DNA from: Caenimonas soli
GTDB lineage: Bacteria > Pseudomonadota > Gammaproteobacteria > Burkholderiales > Burkholderiaceae_C
Assembly: GCF_013155545.1 (NCBI RefSeq)
Contig: NZ_JABJVV010000008.1
Coordinates: 186,001-250,000 of the forward strand
Length of the DNA stretch: 64,000 nt
Direction of reading: 5' to 3'
Position 1 is the stretch's first letter, and every line of letters begins with the position of its first letter. The position numbers and the translations under genes are program-made. The notes below the pieces were generated by a model that saw only the letters and a program-made list of their open reading frames with translations, did no database searches and was not told where the DNA came from. Positions 19,195 through 26,616 of the stretch are shown one piece after another.

Positions 19195-19967
19195 CTCAAC
19201 AAGTGTTTTTCGACCGCGCTCATGGCATGAATCAGCACGACGCCGAGCACCGCCAGGAAGAACAGCACCGCGAACACACCGTCCGTGTCAAACGTGCCCG
19301 CAAGGTAGGTCAGCATCTGGCCCAACCCGTGTTGCGAGGCGATGATTTCCCCGCCAATGACACCGAGCAGTGCATAGATCAGCCCGAGGCGAAGCCCCGA
19401 GAAGATCGTCGGCACGGCACTCACCAAGGTCACCTTGAAGAAGATGGCAGCCTTGCTGGCACCGAGCATGCGGCTCAGCGTTAGCCAGTCGGAGTCGACG
19501 CTGCGCGCCCCAGCCACCGTGCTGTTGAGCACGATGAAGAAAGTCAATGACGTGCCCAGTGCGATCTTGGACGTCACGCCGAGGCCGAACCACAGCAGGA
19601 ACAGCGGCGCGAGCGCGATGCGTGGCAAGGCGTTGAGCGCCGAAAACAGCGGATCGAAGAACCGCTCGAGCGCCGGGTAGGCCACGAACAGCAGGCCGAA
19701 CGCCAGCCCTCCCGCGCTGCCCAGCACGAATGCGATGGCAGTCGACCAGAGCGTCCAACCGGCCTCGGTGAGCAACTGGCCGGTGACGAAGATGGACTTG
19801 TAGAGGTGCGTGAATATCTTCGACGGATGGCCGATGAAGAGGGGGTCGATCAGGCGCTGCCGCGCCACGATTTCCCACAGCACGAGGAAGGCGGTCAACA
19901 CGATGACCTGCCACATGAGGATCTGCAGGGACTGCCGGCGCGAGAACTGGGCGGTGACGGCGTTCAC
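19185..19967 (-). CDS. ABC transporter permease (SsuC/TauC-like)
   Basis: A 260-residue inner-membrane permease of the nitrate/sulfonate/taurine/pyrimidine type. About six membrane spans are visible, with the first at about 17-36. The EAA loop region appears as LGASKAAIFFKVTLVSAVPTIFSGLRLGL, the contact site for the ATPase. The start shares ATGA with the ATPase stop. It forms an importer with the ATPase and binding protein upstream. Such importers carry sulfonates, nitriles, thiamine precursors or aromatic acids, so the family alone does not name the substrate; the surrounding enzymes point to an organic acid or ketone/alcohol precursor. Confidence 0.92.
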   Translation of the reverse strand: MNAVTAQFSRRQSLQILMWQVIVLTAFLVLWEIVARQRLIDPLFIGHPSKIFTHLYKSIFVTGQLLTEAGWTLWSTAIAFVLGSAGGLAFGLLFVAYPALERFFDPLFSALNALPRIALAPLFLLWFGLGVTSKIALGTSLTFFIVLNSTVAGARSVDSDWLTLSRMLGASKAAIFFKVTLVSAVPTIFSGLRLGLIYALLGVIGGEIIASQHGLGQMLTYLAGTFDTDGVFAVLFFLAVLGVVLIHAMSAVEKHLLRWK

Positions 19968-20803
19968 TGGGTCACCTCCTCTGCGAGCGTCTGCGGCACA
20001 CCGAGCGCTTGTTCAAGCCACGACCAGACCTGGGCGTAGATGGCGTGGAAAGCCGGGTCTTTCTGCAACGCGCGGACGGACCGAGGACGCGGCAGCGAGA
20101 TGGGGATGTCCACCAGGATGCGCCCCGGCCTGGCAGACATCACGACAACGCGATCGGACAGCATCACCGCTTCTGCCAGGTCGTGCGTGATGAACAGCAC
20201 GGTGCGGCGCTCCTCGCTCCACAGGTCGAGCAAGACGTCCTCAAGCTGCATCTTGGTCTGGGCGTCGAGCGCGCCGAACGGCTCGTCCATCAGCAGCACC
20301 GGGGATTCGAGCGAGAAGGTGCGGGCCAGGGCCACCCGCTGGCGCATGCCGTGCGAAAGCGCTTTGGGGTAATGGTTCTCGAAGCCGGCGAGCCCCACGT
20401 GCTTCAGCAACTCCTGGGCGCGCTCGCGGCGCCGAATCGCCGGTACGCCCCGGAACTCGCCGCCCAGCATCACGTTGTCTATCGCCGTGCGCCATGGGAA
20501 CAGGCAGTCGCGCGCCAGCATGTAGGCCACGTCGGCGCGCCCGGCTTTCGGCGACGTGCCCGCGACGGCGATCTGCCCGTCTTGCTGGTCGATCAGCCCG
20601 GCGATCAGGTTCAGTATGGTGGTCTTGCCGCAGCCGCTGGGCCCCACTATGGAGACGAACTCGCCGGCGTTGATCTTCAGGCTCGCGTCGCTCACCGCGA
20701 CGACATTGGCACCGAAGCGGTGATTGACGTGCCTGATCTCGATCGACGCAGCCCGCCCTTCGACCTGCGCCTCGCTCGTGTCCACTTCAAGGCGCCTTGT
20801 CAT
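19964..20803 (-). CDS. ABC transporter ATP-binding protein (SsuB/TauB-like)
   Basis: A 279-residue ATPase energising the importer. Walker A is GPSGCGKTT, the Q-loop follows in MLARDCLFPW, and Walker B is LLMDEPFGALD. The signature motif reads LSHGMRQR rather than LSGGMRQR; a His at this place also occurs in relatives, so it is probably functional. The start lies inside the end of the binding-protein gene (17-base overlap) and the stop overlaps the permease start. Gene order is binding protein, ATPase, permease. Confidence 0.93.
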   Translation of the reverse strand: MTRRLEVDTSEAQVEGRAASIEIRHVNHRFGANVVAVSDASLKINAGEFVSIVGPSGCGKTTILNLIAGLIDQQDGQIAVAGTSPKAGRADVAYMLARDCLFPWRTAIDNVMLGGEFRGVPAIRRRERAQELLKHVGLAGFENHYPKALSHGMRQRVALARTFSLESPVLLMDEPFGALDAQTKMQLEDVLLDLWSEERRTVLFITHDLAEAVMLSDRVVVMSARPGRILVDIPISLPRPRSVRALQKDPAFHAIYAQVWSWLEQALGVPQTLAEEVTQ

Positions 20804-21800
20804 AGACCAGGCTCGCGGCCGAAAGAGGTTTTTCGATCAGCTTGTTCGCCATCAGGAATGAGTTGAACCCATCCACCGCCTTGCGATCGAATTTTGTGCC
20901 GTACTGCGCGATCATGCCCTTGACCATCTGGTCGAACACCTGCTCGCGATTGGGCACGTCGTCGTGCAGGCGGAAGCCTTTCGCCGCGATGTCGCGTGCC
21001 TCCTTGAAGTTCTTCGGATCGCCAAGCCACTTCACGGCTTCGGCATGTGCCCGAAGGAAGCGGTCGATCACGGCAGCGTTCTTCTGCACATACTCGCGGC
21101 GCGCCTGCCAGACCACATAACCGCCGTTCATCGACTGAAGGTCGGCCGGGCCCTGGCCCTTGCTCAGGTCGACGAACACGGTGCACTTCTTGGTGGCTTC
21201 GCACAGACCCGGGATCGGGTCCCAGCTGACGATGGCGTCCACCTGCTTGGCCGAAAGCGCCGCGAACGCGGTCGCCGGCGCGCCCACCGCAACGAAAGTG
21301 ATGTTGTCGGTCGGCACGCCCGCGCCGGCCAGCAGCGCCTTGGCGATCATCTCGGTCGATGAGCCGCGCGCCGTGACGCCGATGCGTTTACCGGCCAGCG
21401 CCTTCATGTTCTCCGGATAGGTTTTGCCCTTGGCCGCCTCGGCGATCTCGGCTGCCGCGGAGAGCGAATAGATGTTGTTGGTGATGTCCGTGCCGAGGAT
21501 CATCAGGTCATTGCCTTTGGCGACGGCCTGCATCATGACGTCGGCCGAGCTGACGATGATGTCGACGCTCCCGGCGGCAGCGGCCTGCTGAGCCAGCGGC
21601 CCGTTGGCCAGGGTGACGGACTGGCAATTGAGGGCCTCTTTTTCGCAGAAGCCCTTGCTTCGCATCACCCAATCCACCAAGTGGAGCAGGTTCCCGGGGT
21701 ACTCCTGGGTGCGGACCGTCTGCTGGGCAAAGGCCTTCGCGGACGTAAGCGCCAGTGCGCACATGACGGCCGCAGCCGCAACAACATTCCTGCCACGCAT
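20787..21800 (-). CDS. ABC transporter periplasmic substrate-binding protein (SsuA/NMT1-like)
   Basis: A 337-residue exported binding protein. A Sec signal peptide covers about residues 1-25 (cleavage near AFA-QQ). The mature part has the NMT1/SsuA two-lobed pattern with GKRIGVTARGSSTEMIAKALL and VDAIVSWDP. It is the first gene of the catabolic operon; the start at 21800 has a GGAGAC ribosome-binding site 6 bases upstream. The 124 bases between it and the upstream terminator (21925-21948) are the only place for the operon promoter; I see no convincing -35/-10 pair or TetR palindrome there. The ligand is unknown. Confidence 0.92.
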   Translation of the reverse strand: MRGRNVVAAAAVMCALALTSAKAFAQQTVRTQEYPGNLLHLVDWVMRSKGFCEKEALNCQSVTLANGPLAQQAAAAGSVDIIVSSADVMMQAVAKGNDLMILGTDITNNIYSLSAAAEIAEAAKGKTYPENMKALAGKRIGVTARGSSTEMIAKALLAGAGVPTDNITFVAVGAPATAFAALSAKQVDAIVSWDPIPGLCEATKKCTVFVDLSKGQGPADLQSMNGGYVVWQARREYVQKNAAVIDRFLRAHAEAVKWLGDPKNFKEARDIAAKGFRLHDDVPNREQVFDQMVKGMIAQYGTKFDRKAVDGFNSFLMANKLIEKPLSAASLVYDKAP

Positions 21801-21924
21801 TTGCGTCTCCTAGATAGGTTAAAGACGTTTCCGAATCAGAATCACGGTTCTATTTTGATCGGCGACACCAGTCTGCATACCCGGAGAAACCCGCATAAAG
21901 AATTTGCATGGCTCGACGGTGAGC

Positions 21925-21948
21925 AAAAAAAAGCGGCCCTGGGGCCGC
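21925..21948 (-). terminator. Rho-independent terminator after the orphan binding-protein gene
   Basis: Arms GCGGCCC (21933-21939) and GGGCCGC (21942-21948) form a 7-pair GC stem, followed on the minus strand by eight T residues (complement of A 21925-21932). It starts 20 bases past the stop of the upstream gene and insulates the catabolic operon from it. Confidence 0.9.
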
Positions 21949-21967
21949 CTTCACGTCGTGGAAAGTC

Positions 21968-23236
21968 CTAAGGCCGAATCATCCGGCAGCTGTGAGGCAA
22001 TTCGGCCTGCGCCGCCGGAATCTGCCGGATCACCCGGAACCCGTAGCCCGATCCTTCGACGTCGAACTTCACCCCGGGCGCGCCCTGGCGGTCCATCACG
22101 CCCACCACCAGCTGCTGCTGAAACTGGTGATCGGCCGCGCGCATCTTGCCGGCCTGGCCTTGCAGGTTCACGAACACGTGCTCCATCGCATTCGCAACCG
22201 CCACGGCATCGATGCTGCGGGCCTTGTCGATGGCCTGGGCCAGCGCCTCGATCATCAGCTGCATGCGCATGTGCACATAGTCGTCGGCCGGCTTGGGGTA
22301 GCGCTGGCGGAAGGACTGGTAGAAGGCTTCGCTCTGCGCCGTCTGCACGTTGGGGAGCCAGTCGGCCACCGCGATGACCTTGCCCAGCCCCGCCTCGCCC
22401 ATGGCGGCCGGCGCGCCCAGCGCGTTGCCGTAGAAGGTGTAGAACTTGCCGTCGAAGCCGACTTCCCTCGCGGCCTTCACCAGCAGCGTCAGGTCGTTGC
22501 TGAAATTGCCGGTGATGACCGCCTCGGCCCCGCTGGCCTTGATCTTGGTGGCATAGGGCGCGAAATCCTTGATGCGCAGCAGCGGGTGCAACTCGTCGCC
22601 CACGATCTGGATATCGGGCCTTTGCGCGCCCAGCTGGCGGCGCGCTTCGCGCAGTACAGCCTGGCCGAAGCTGTAGTCCTGGCCCAGCAGGTAAACCGAC
22701 TTGAGGGCCTTGTCTTCGCGCAGCACCGACATCAGGGCGGCCATGCGCATGTCGGCATGGGCGTCGAAGCGGAAATGCCAGAAGCTGCACTTCTCGTTGG
22801 TCAGGATGGGATCGACCGCCGAATAGTTCAGGAACAGCACGCGCCGGCCCGGCTCGCGCTCGTTGTGCTTGTTCACCGCCTCGATCAGAGCGGCTGCCAC
22901 CGCCGACGAGTTGCCCTGCACGATGAACTGCGCGCCGTCGTCGATCGCCGAGCGCATGGCGGACAGCGCCTCCTCGATCTGGCCCTTGCTGTCGTAACGG
23001 TCCAGCTGCAGCATGCGAGCCCCTTGCGCCGTCTTGACGCCGCCCCGCTGGTTCACACGCTCGACGGCCCAGACCAGGTTGCGAAACACCGCTTCGCCGC
23101 CATTGGCATTGCCGCCCGACAAGCCCTCGATCATCGCGATCTTCACGGGCTGCTGCGTGCCCTGGGCCCAGGCAAAGTTCGGCACAAGTAGCGACGCGGC
23201 GAGAGATTTCAAGACCTGGCGGCGCGGATTTTTCAC
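21968..23236 (-). CDS. branched-chain amino-acid-type ABC substrate-binding protein (orphan)
   Basis: A 422-residue periplasmic binding protein of the LivK/type-1 family. I chose the GTG at 23236 (MKNPRRQVLKSL), which has an AGGGA site and places a twin-arginine-like leader RRQVLKSLAASLL at the very N-terminus; a TTG at 23269 would add 11 residues. The mature part has VKIAMIEGLSGGNANGGEAV and YLLGQDYSFGQ, typical for this family. No permease or ATPase gene is adjacent, and a terminator follows, so it is monocistronic. It may serve a distant Liv-type transporter or act as a sensor. The ligand is unknown. Confidence 0.88.
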   Translation of the reverse strand: MKNPRRQVLKSLAASLLVPNFAWAQGTQQPVKIAMIEGLSGGNANGGEAVFRNLVWAVERVNQRGGVKTAQGARMLQLDRYDSKGQIEEALSAMRSAIDDGAQFIVQGNSSAVAAALIEAVNKHNEREPGRRVLFLNYSAVDPILTNEKCSFWHFRFDAHADMRMAALMSVLREDKALKSVYLLGQDYSFGQAVLREARRQLGAQRPDIQIVGDELHPLLRIKDFAPYATKIKASGAEAVITGNFSNDLTLLVKAAREVGFDGKFYTFYGNALGAPAAMGEAGLGKVIAVADWLPNVQTAQSEAFYQSFRQRYPKPADDYVHMRMQLMIEALAQAIDKARSIDAVAVANAMEHVFVNLQGQAGKMRAADHQFQQQLVVGVMDRQGAPGVKFDVEGSGYGFRVIRQIPAAQAELPHSCRMIRP

Positions 23237-23386
23237 TTCGGTTTTCCCTTGAAAAGCACTTGAAATCAACCGCTGCGTTCACAGATGGGAGGCATGCGGC
23301 GATCGTGGTTGAGAGTCGCGCAGTGTATAGGACGGGCGGAAACAAAAACCGCCGTCCACATCCCTCTTCATGACAAGGAGTTCGAC

Positions 23387-23767
23387 ATGTTTTTCGCACC
23401 CGTAGTTCGCACCCGCGCCCATTCCCCCGCATTCCGCTCGTTCGACCGCAGCTTCGAGCGCTTCGTCAACGATGCGTTCTTCAGCAATGCCCAGCAGGGC
23501 TTCGACGTGAAACAGGACGAGAAGGCCTGGACCGTCACCCTGGACCTTCCCGGCGTTGCCAAGGAAGAACTGGCCATCAACATCGAGGGCAGCATCGTTC
23601 GCATCGAGACCCAGAAGGACGCCAAGCGCCAGTTCAAGGCCGCCTACGAGCTGCCGCAGGACATCGACGCCGAAGCCAGCGCTGCCAAGCTCGAGAACGG
23701 CGTGCTGACCCTGACCCTGGCCAAGAAAGTGCCGGTCAGCAACGCGCGCCAGATCGAGATTAAATAA
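23387..23767 (+). CDS. small heat-shock protein (Hsp20/alpha-crystallin family)
   Basis: A 126-residue ATP-independent holdase chaperone. The alpha-crystallin domain covers about residues 40-122, with FDVKQDEKAWTVTLDLPG at its start and the conserved LENGVLTLTLAKK near the end. The N-terminal arm (FDRSFERFVNDAFF) is typical. ATG 23387 is preceded by AAGGAG with 6 bases spacing, which rules out the in-frame upstream GTG/ATG candidates. It is divergent from the binding-protein gene over a 150-base gap. A heat-shock promoter is expected, but I could not recognise a good sigma-32 match. Confidence 0.93.
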   Translation: MFFAPVVRTRAHSPAFRSFDRSFERFVNDAFFSNAQQGFDVKQDEKAWTVTLDLPGVAKEELAINIEGSIVRIETQKDAKRQFKAAYELPQDIDAEASAAKLENGVLTLTLAKKVPVSNARQIEIK

Positions 23768-23775
23768 GGAGATGA

Positions 23776-23801
23776 CAAGGCACCGCCTGCGGCGGGCCTT
23801 G
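23776..23801 (+). terminator. Weak hairpin after hsp20, possible terminator
   Basis: CAAGGC (23776-23781) pairs with GCCTTG (23796-23801) and CCGCC with GGCGG inside it, with one bulged A. No T tract follows, so intrinsic termination is doubtful. It may instead protect the hsp20 mRNA end. Confidence 0.35.
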
Positions 23802-23850
23802 TACTTCGGCGCTGCGCGACTAGACTGCCCCACAACCTGTGGAGGTGCGC

Positions 23851-24687
23851 ATGCCCACCAGCGCGATCAACGGAGTCCAGCTCTACTGGGAGCTCAGCGG
23901 CAACGGTGAGCCCGTTGTCCTGGTGCACGGCTCCTGGGGCGATCATCACAACTGGGCGCGTGTCGTCCCCGCCCTCTCGAACACGCTGCGTGTCGCCACT
24001 TACGACCGCCGCGGCCACAGCCGGAGTGAACGGCCGGGTTCGGGCAGCATCGCGGACGACGTCGAGGATCTCGCTCGCCTCATCGAGCATCTGTTCGATG
24101 GTCCCGCACACGTGATCGGCAACTCCTTCGGTGCGGCCATCGCGCTGCGCCTGGCGGCGCAACGCCCCGATCTGGCCCGCAGCCTGGTCGTGCACGAACC
24201 ACCCTTGTTCGGCTTGCTCGACGGCAACAGCGAAGCCCGCCCCGTGCTCGACGCCGTGGGGGAGCGAATAGCGGCCGTGGCCGCGCTGCTGCAAGCGGGC
24301 GACATGCCAGGCGGCGCCCAGCGTTTCGTGGAAACCGTTGCGTTCGGGCCGGGCGCGTGGACGCAGCTGCCTCAGGCCACGCGGGAGACGTTCGTCTTCA
24401 ACGCACCAACCTGGCTGGAAGAAATCCAGGAGACTGAGTCGGCGACGATGGCGCTCGACCGCCTGTCGGGTTTTTCGGCGCCGACGCTGCTGAGCCTTGG
24501 CGGACAGAGCCCGCCTTTCTTCGCCATGGTGGTGGAACGCGTCGCGCAGGCGCTACCGCACGCGGGCAGGTACCTGTTTGCCCAAGCGGGCCATGTGCCG
24601 CATTTGAGCCATCCAGAGGAGTACATCCGCGTCGTCAACGGCTTCATCCGTGAAACTGCAACTCCCCGAGGGGCCAGCGCGGTTTGA
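23851..24687 (+). CDS. alpha/beta hydrolase
   Basis: A 278-residue alpha/beta-hydrolase-fold protein, probably a cytoplasmic esterase-like enzyme. The oxyanion region [13 protein letters not shown], the nucleophile elbow GNSFGA (Ser) and the C-terminal catalytic His in [13 protein letters not shown] are present. ATG 23851 is 5 bases after GGAGG, so it is preferred to a GTG at 23839. The substrate is unknown. The last 44 bases overlap the end of tsaD on the opposite strand, an unusually deep tail-to-tail overlap. Confidence 0.88.
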   Translation: MPTSAINGVQLYWELSGNGEPVVLVHGSWGDHHNWARVVPALSNTLRVATYDRRGHSRSERPGSGSIADDVEDLARLIEHLFDGPAHVIGNSFGAAIALRLAAQRPDLARSLVVHEPPLFGLLDGNSEARPVLDAVGERIAAVAALLQAGDMPGGAQRFVETVAFGPGAWTQLPQATRETFVFNAPTWLEEIQETESATMALDRLSGFSAPTLLSLGGQSPPFFAMVVERVAQALPHAGRYLFAQAGHVPHLSHPEEYIRVVNGFIRETATPRGASAV

Positions 24688-25684
24688 CGTCGAAGGCGTA
24701 AACCCGCCTGGCCTCCTGAATACCGGCTTGTAGCCGCATCGCTGCGGCCATGGCGATCATGGCGCCGTTGTCCGTGCACAGGTGCAGCTCGGGGTAATGC
24801 ACACGCACCCCACGCTTCGCACTGGCGGCGTTGAGCTCGCTGCGCAGGGACTTGTTGGCGCCGACGCCCCCTGCGACGACCAGTCGCCGCAATCCCGAGC
24901 GCTCCAGCGCCGTCATCGACTTTTTCACCAGCACTTCGACGATGGCCGCCTGGGTCGAGGCGGCGAGATCGGCCTTGCGCGCATCGAGTTCCGGGCCCAG
25001 CTTTTTCGCCTGCGTGAGCACGGCGGTCTTGAGCCCCGCGAACGAGAAGTCGAGGTCGCCGCTGCGCATCAGCGGTCGCGGCAGCTTGAAGGCTTCGGGA
25101 TCCCCCTGCTCGGCCAGCCGAGACAACGCCGGCCCGCCGGGATAGCCCAAGCCCATCAGCTTGGCCGACTTGTCGAAGGCCTCACCCGCGGCATCGTCTA
25201 TGGTTTCGCCCAACAGTTCGTAACGGCCGACGCCGTCAACCCGCATCAACTGCGTGTGGCCGCCGGAGACCAGCAGCGCCACAAAGGGGAATTCCGGCGG
25301 GTCCGCACTAAGGAAGGGCGACAACAAATGCCCTTCGAGGTGATGGACACCCAGCACCGGCTTGTCCAGGGCGGCGCCGAGAGCGCAGGCAACACCCGCG
25401 CCCACCAGCAACGCACCGGCCAGGCCCGGCCCGCGGGTGTACGCGACCACGTCCACCTGGGCGAGGCTCGCACCAGCCTGGGTCAGCACCATTTCGGTGA
25501 GCGGCAGCACGCGGCGGATGTGGTCGCGGCTGGCCAGTTCGGGCACCACGCCGCCATAGGCCTGGTGCATGTCGATCTGGCTGTGCAGCGCATCGCCACG
25601 CAGCACCGGCACGGCCGCCCCTGTCGCCTCGACCAGGGCGACACCGGTTTCGTCGCAGGAGGACTCGATTCCCAATACAAGCAT
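24644..25684 (-). CDS. tsaD: tRNA N6-adenosine threonylcarbamoyltransferase (TsaD)
   Basis: TsaD transfers the threonylcarbamoyl group to A37 of ANN-decoding tRNAs together with TsaB and TsaE. The 346-residue protein has the ASKHA nucleotide-binding start [12 protein letters not shown], the metal-binding [10 protein letters not shown] with both histidines, and [11 protein letters not shown]. Length is normal. It is divergent from nasT with a 48-base gap that must contain both start regions. The 3' end overlaps the end of the hydrolase gene by 44 bases on the other strand. Confidence 0.97.
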   Translation of the reverse strand: MLVLGIESSCDETGVALVEATGAAVPVLRGDALHSQIDMHQAYGGVVPELASRDHIRRVLPLTEMVLTQAGASLAQVDVVAYTRGPGLAGALLVGAGVACALGAALDKPVLGVHHLEGHLLSPFLSADPPEFPFVALLVSGGHTQLMRVDGVGRYELLGETIDDAAGEAFDKSAKLMGLGYPGGPALSRLAEQGDPEAFKLPRPLMRSGDLDFSFAGLKTAVLTQAKKLGPELDARKADLAASTQAAIVEVLVKKSMTALERSGLRRLVVAGGVGANKSLRSELNAASAKRGVRVHYPELHLCTDNGAMIAMAAAMRLQAGIQEARRVYAFDVKPRWPLGELQFHG

Positions 25685-25732
25685 CTGCGCAGTTTAGGTT
25701 ACGTTGGCGCGAATCTTGCGCACCTCCCGGGC

Positions 25733-26365
25733 ATGACGCCTTCCCAGTCCCTTCGTATCGTGGTTATCGCACCGGATTCGCTCACGCCGGACGTCGAGGA
25801 CACGCACGCGCTCGAACTGGCCGAGCGTTCGCGCCAATTGCGCATCAGCCTGCTGGAGAACGGTTACAACATCATTGCCGTGCTGCCCACGGACACTTTC
25901 CTGGGCGAGCGGATCGCCCAGCTGCAGCCCGACATGATCGTGGTCGATGCCGAGAGCGCCGCCCGCGACGCGTTGGAGCACGTGGTGATGGCCACCCGCG
26001 CCGAACGCCGCCCCATCGTGCTGTTCACCAATGACGAAGACACCACGCACGTCAAGGATGCGGTGGCGGCCGGCGTCACGGCCTATATCGTCGCCGGCTT
26101 GGCGCCCGAGCGCATCCGCCCCATTCTGGACGTGGCGATGGCGCGCTTCCAGCACGAGCAGGAATTGCGCAGGGAACTCGCCGACGCCCGCTCCGAATTG
26201 CAGGAGCGCAAGGTCATTGACCGCGCCAAGGGACTGCTGATGCAGCGCCAGGGCCTGTCGGAGAAAGAGGCCTACGACAAGCTGCGCAAGACCGCCATGG
26301 ATCGCGGCCTCAAGCTCGGCGATGTCGCGCAGCGCATCCTCGACGTGGCCGATCTGCTGGCCTGA
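25733..26365 (+). CDS. nasT: NasT-type response regulator with ANTAR RNA-binding domain
   Basis: NasT binds leader RNA and prevents premature termination of nitrate assimilation transcripts. The 210-residue protein has a receiver-like domain (about 8-130) and an ANTAR domain (about 145-207) with ELQERKVIDRAKGLLMQRQGLSEKEAYDKLRK in its helices; only the RAKGLLM core is diagnostic. I start at ATG 25733; frame upstream runs through tsaD antisense. The nrtA leader begins only 100 bases after its stop and contains the two-hairpin target expected for ANTAR proteins. In known systems the nitrate-binding protein NasS holds NasT inactive; no NasS gene (an NrtA-like protein without signal) is in this window. 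Confidence 0.92.
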   Translation: MTPSQSLRIVVIAPDSLTPDVEDTHALELAERSRQLRISLLENGYNIIAVLPTDTFLGERIAQLQPDMIVVDAESAARDALEHVVMATRAERRPIVLFTNDEDTTHVKDAVAAGVTAYIVAGLAPERIRPILDVAMARFQHEQELRRELADARSELQERKVIDRAKGLLMQRQGLSEKEAYDKLRKTAMDRGLKLGDVAQRILDVADLLA

Positions 26366-26372
26366 AGCACTT

Positions 26373-26418
26373 CTGGTGCACCGCTTGGTGCGCCGCACAA
26401 AATGAGTGCGCGCACCAG
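26373..26418. promoter_or_regulatory. Cluster of GGTGC/GCACC half-sites upstream of the nrtA sigma-54 promoter
   Basis: Four half-sites lie here: GGTGC at 26375 and 26387, GCACC at 26378 and 26412. CTGGTGC (26373-26379) and GCACCAG (26412-26418) form an inverted repeat, and TTGGTGCG-C-CGCACAAA (26385-26401) nearly matches the perfect palindrome before narK. GCACC-N4-GGTGC resembles NtrC sites (N5 in the consensus). Candidate enhancer for an NtrC-like activator. Confidence 0.5.
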
Positions 26419-26437
26419 CGCGGACGGGGCTGAAACG

Positions 26438-26454
26438 TTGGCACGGCTATTGCT
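26438..26454 (+). promoter_or_regulatory. Sigma-54 promoter of nrtABC
   Basis: TTGGCACGGCTATTGCT matches the -24/-12 consensus YTGGCACGrNNNTTGCW at every fixed position, with GG at 26440 and GC at 26452. The predicted start of transcription is about 26465, three bases before the first leader hairpin. Confidence 0.9.
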
Positions 26455-26467
26455 CAACACTCTGCAT

Positions 26468-26511
26468 GAACCAATGAAGGTTCCTTGACCCGCACGCTTC
26501 AATGGCGAAGC
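26468..26511 (+). promoter_or_regulatory. Two-hairpin ANTAR (NasT) recognition element in the nrtA leader
   Basis: Hairpin 1 is GAACC-AATGAA-GGTTC (26468-26483); hairpin 2 is GCTTC-AATGGC-GAAGC (26496-26511). Both have perfect 5-pair stems and six-base loops with A at position 1 and G at position 4, the known ANTAR loop rule. An outer stem GACCCGC/GCGGGTC (26487-26493, 26517-26523) can extend hairpin 2. Confidence 0.88.
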
Positions 26512-26533
26512 ACTCCGCGGGTCGTTCCGGACG

Positions 26534-26593
26534 AAGGCGTCCCCACCAACACCTTGTGTGTTGCGTGCGGACGCCTTTTTTGTTTTGTTTTTT
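26534..26593 (+). terminator. Transcription attenuator in the nrtA leader
   Basis: Arms 26534-26542 and 26569-26577 pair over nine bases (AAGGCGTCC with GGACGCCTT), an inner stem CAACAC/GTGTTG adds six pairs, and a T-rich run follows to 26593. It stands before nrtA rather than after a gene, so it must be bypassed for nrt expression; NasT antitermination is the expected mechanism. Confidence 0.9.
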
Positions 26594-26616
26594 CTTGTCG
26601 TGGAGACCAAGACGTG

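Noticed and set aside
19964..20803. LSHGMRQR signature as evidence of an inactive ABC ATPase
   Set aside because: A His at this position is found in related importer ATPases, and Walker A, Walker B and the switch His are intact.
23309..23331. TTGAGA and TATAGG as a sigma-70 promoter for hsp20
   Set aside because: The spacer is only 11 bases, too short for a functional pair.
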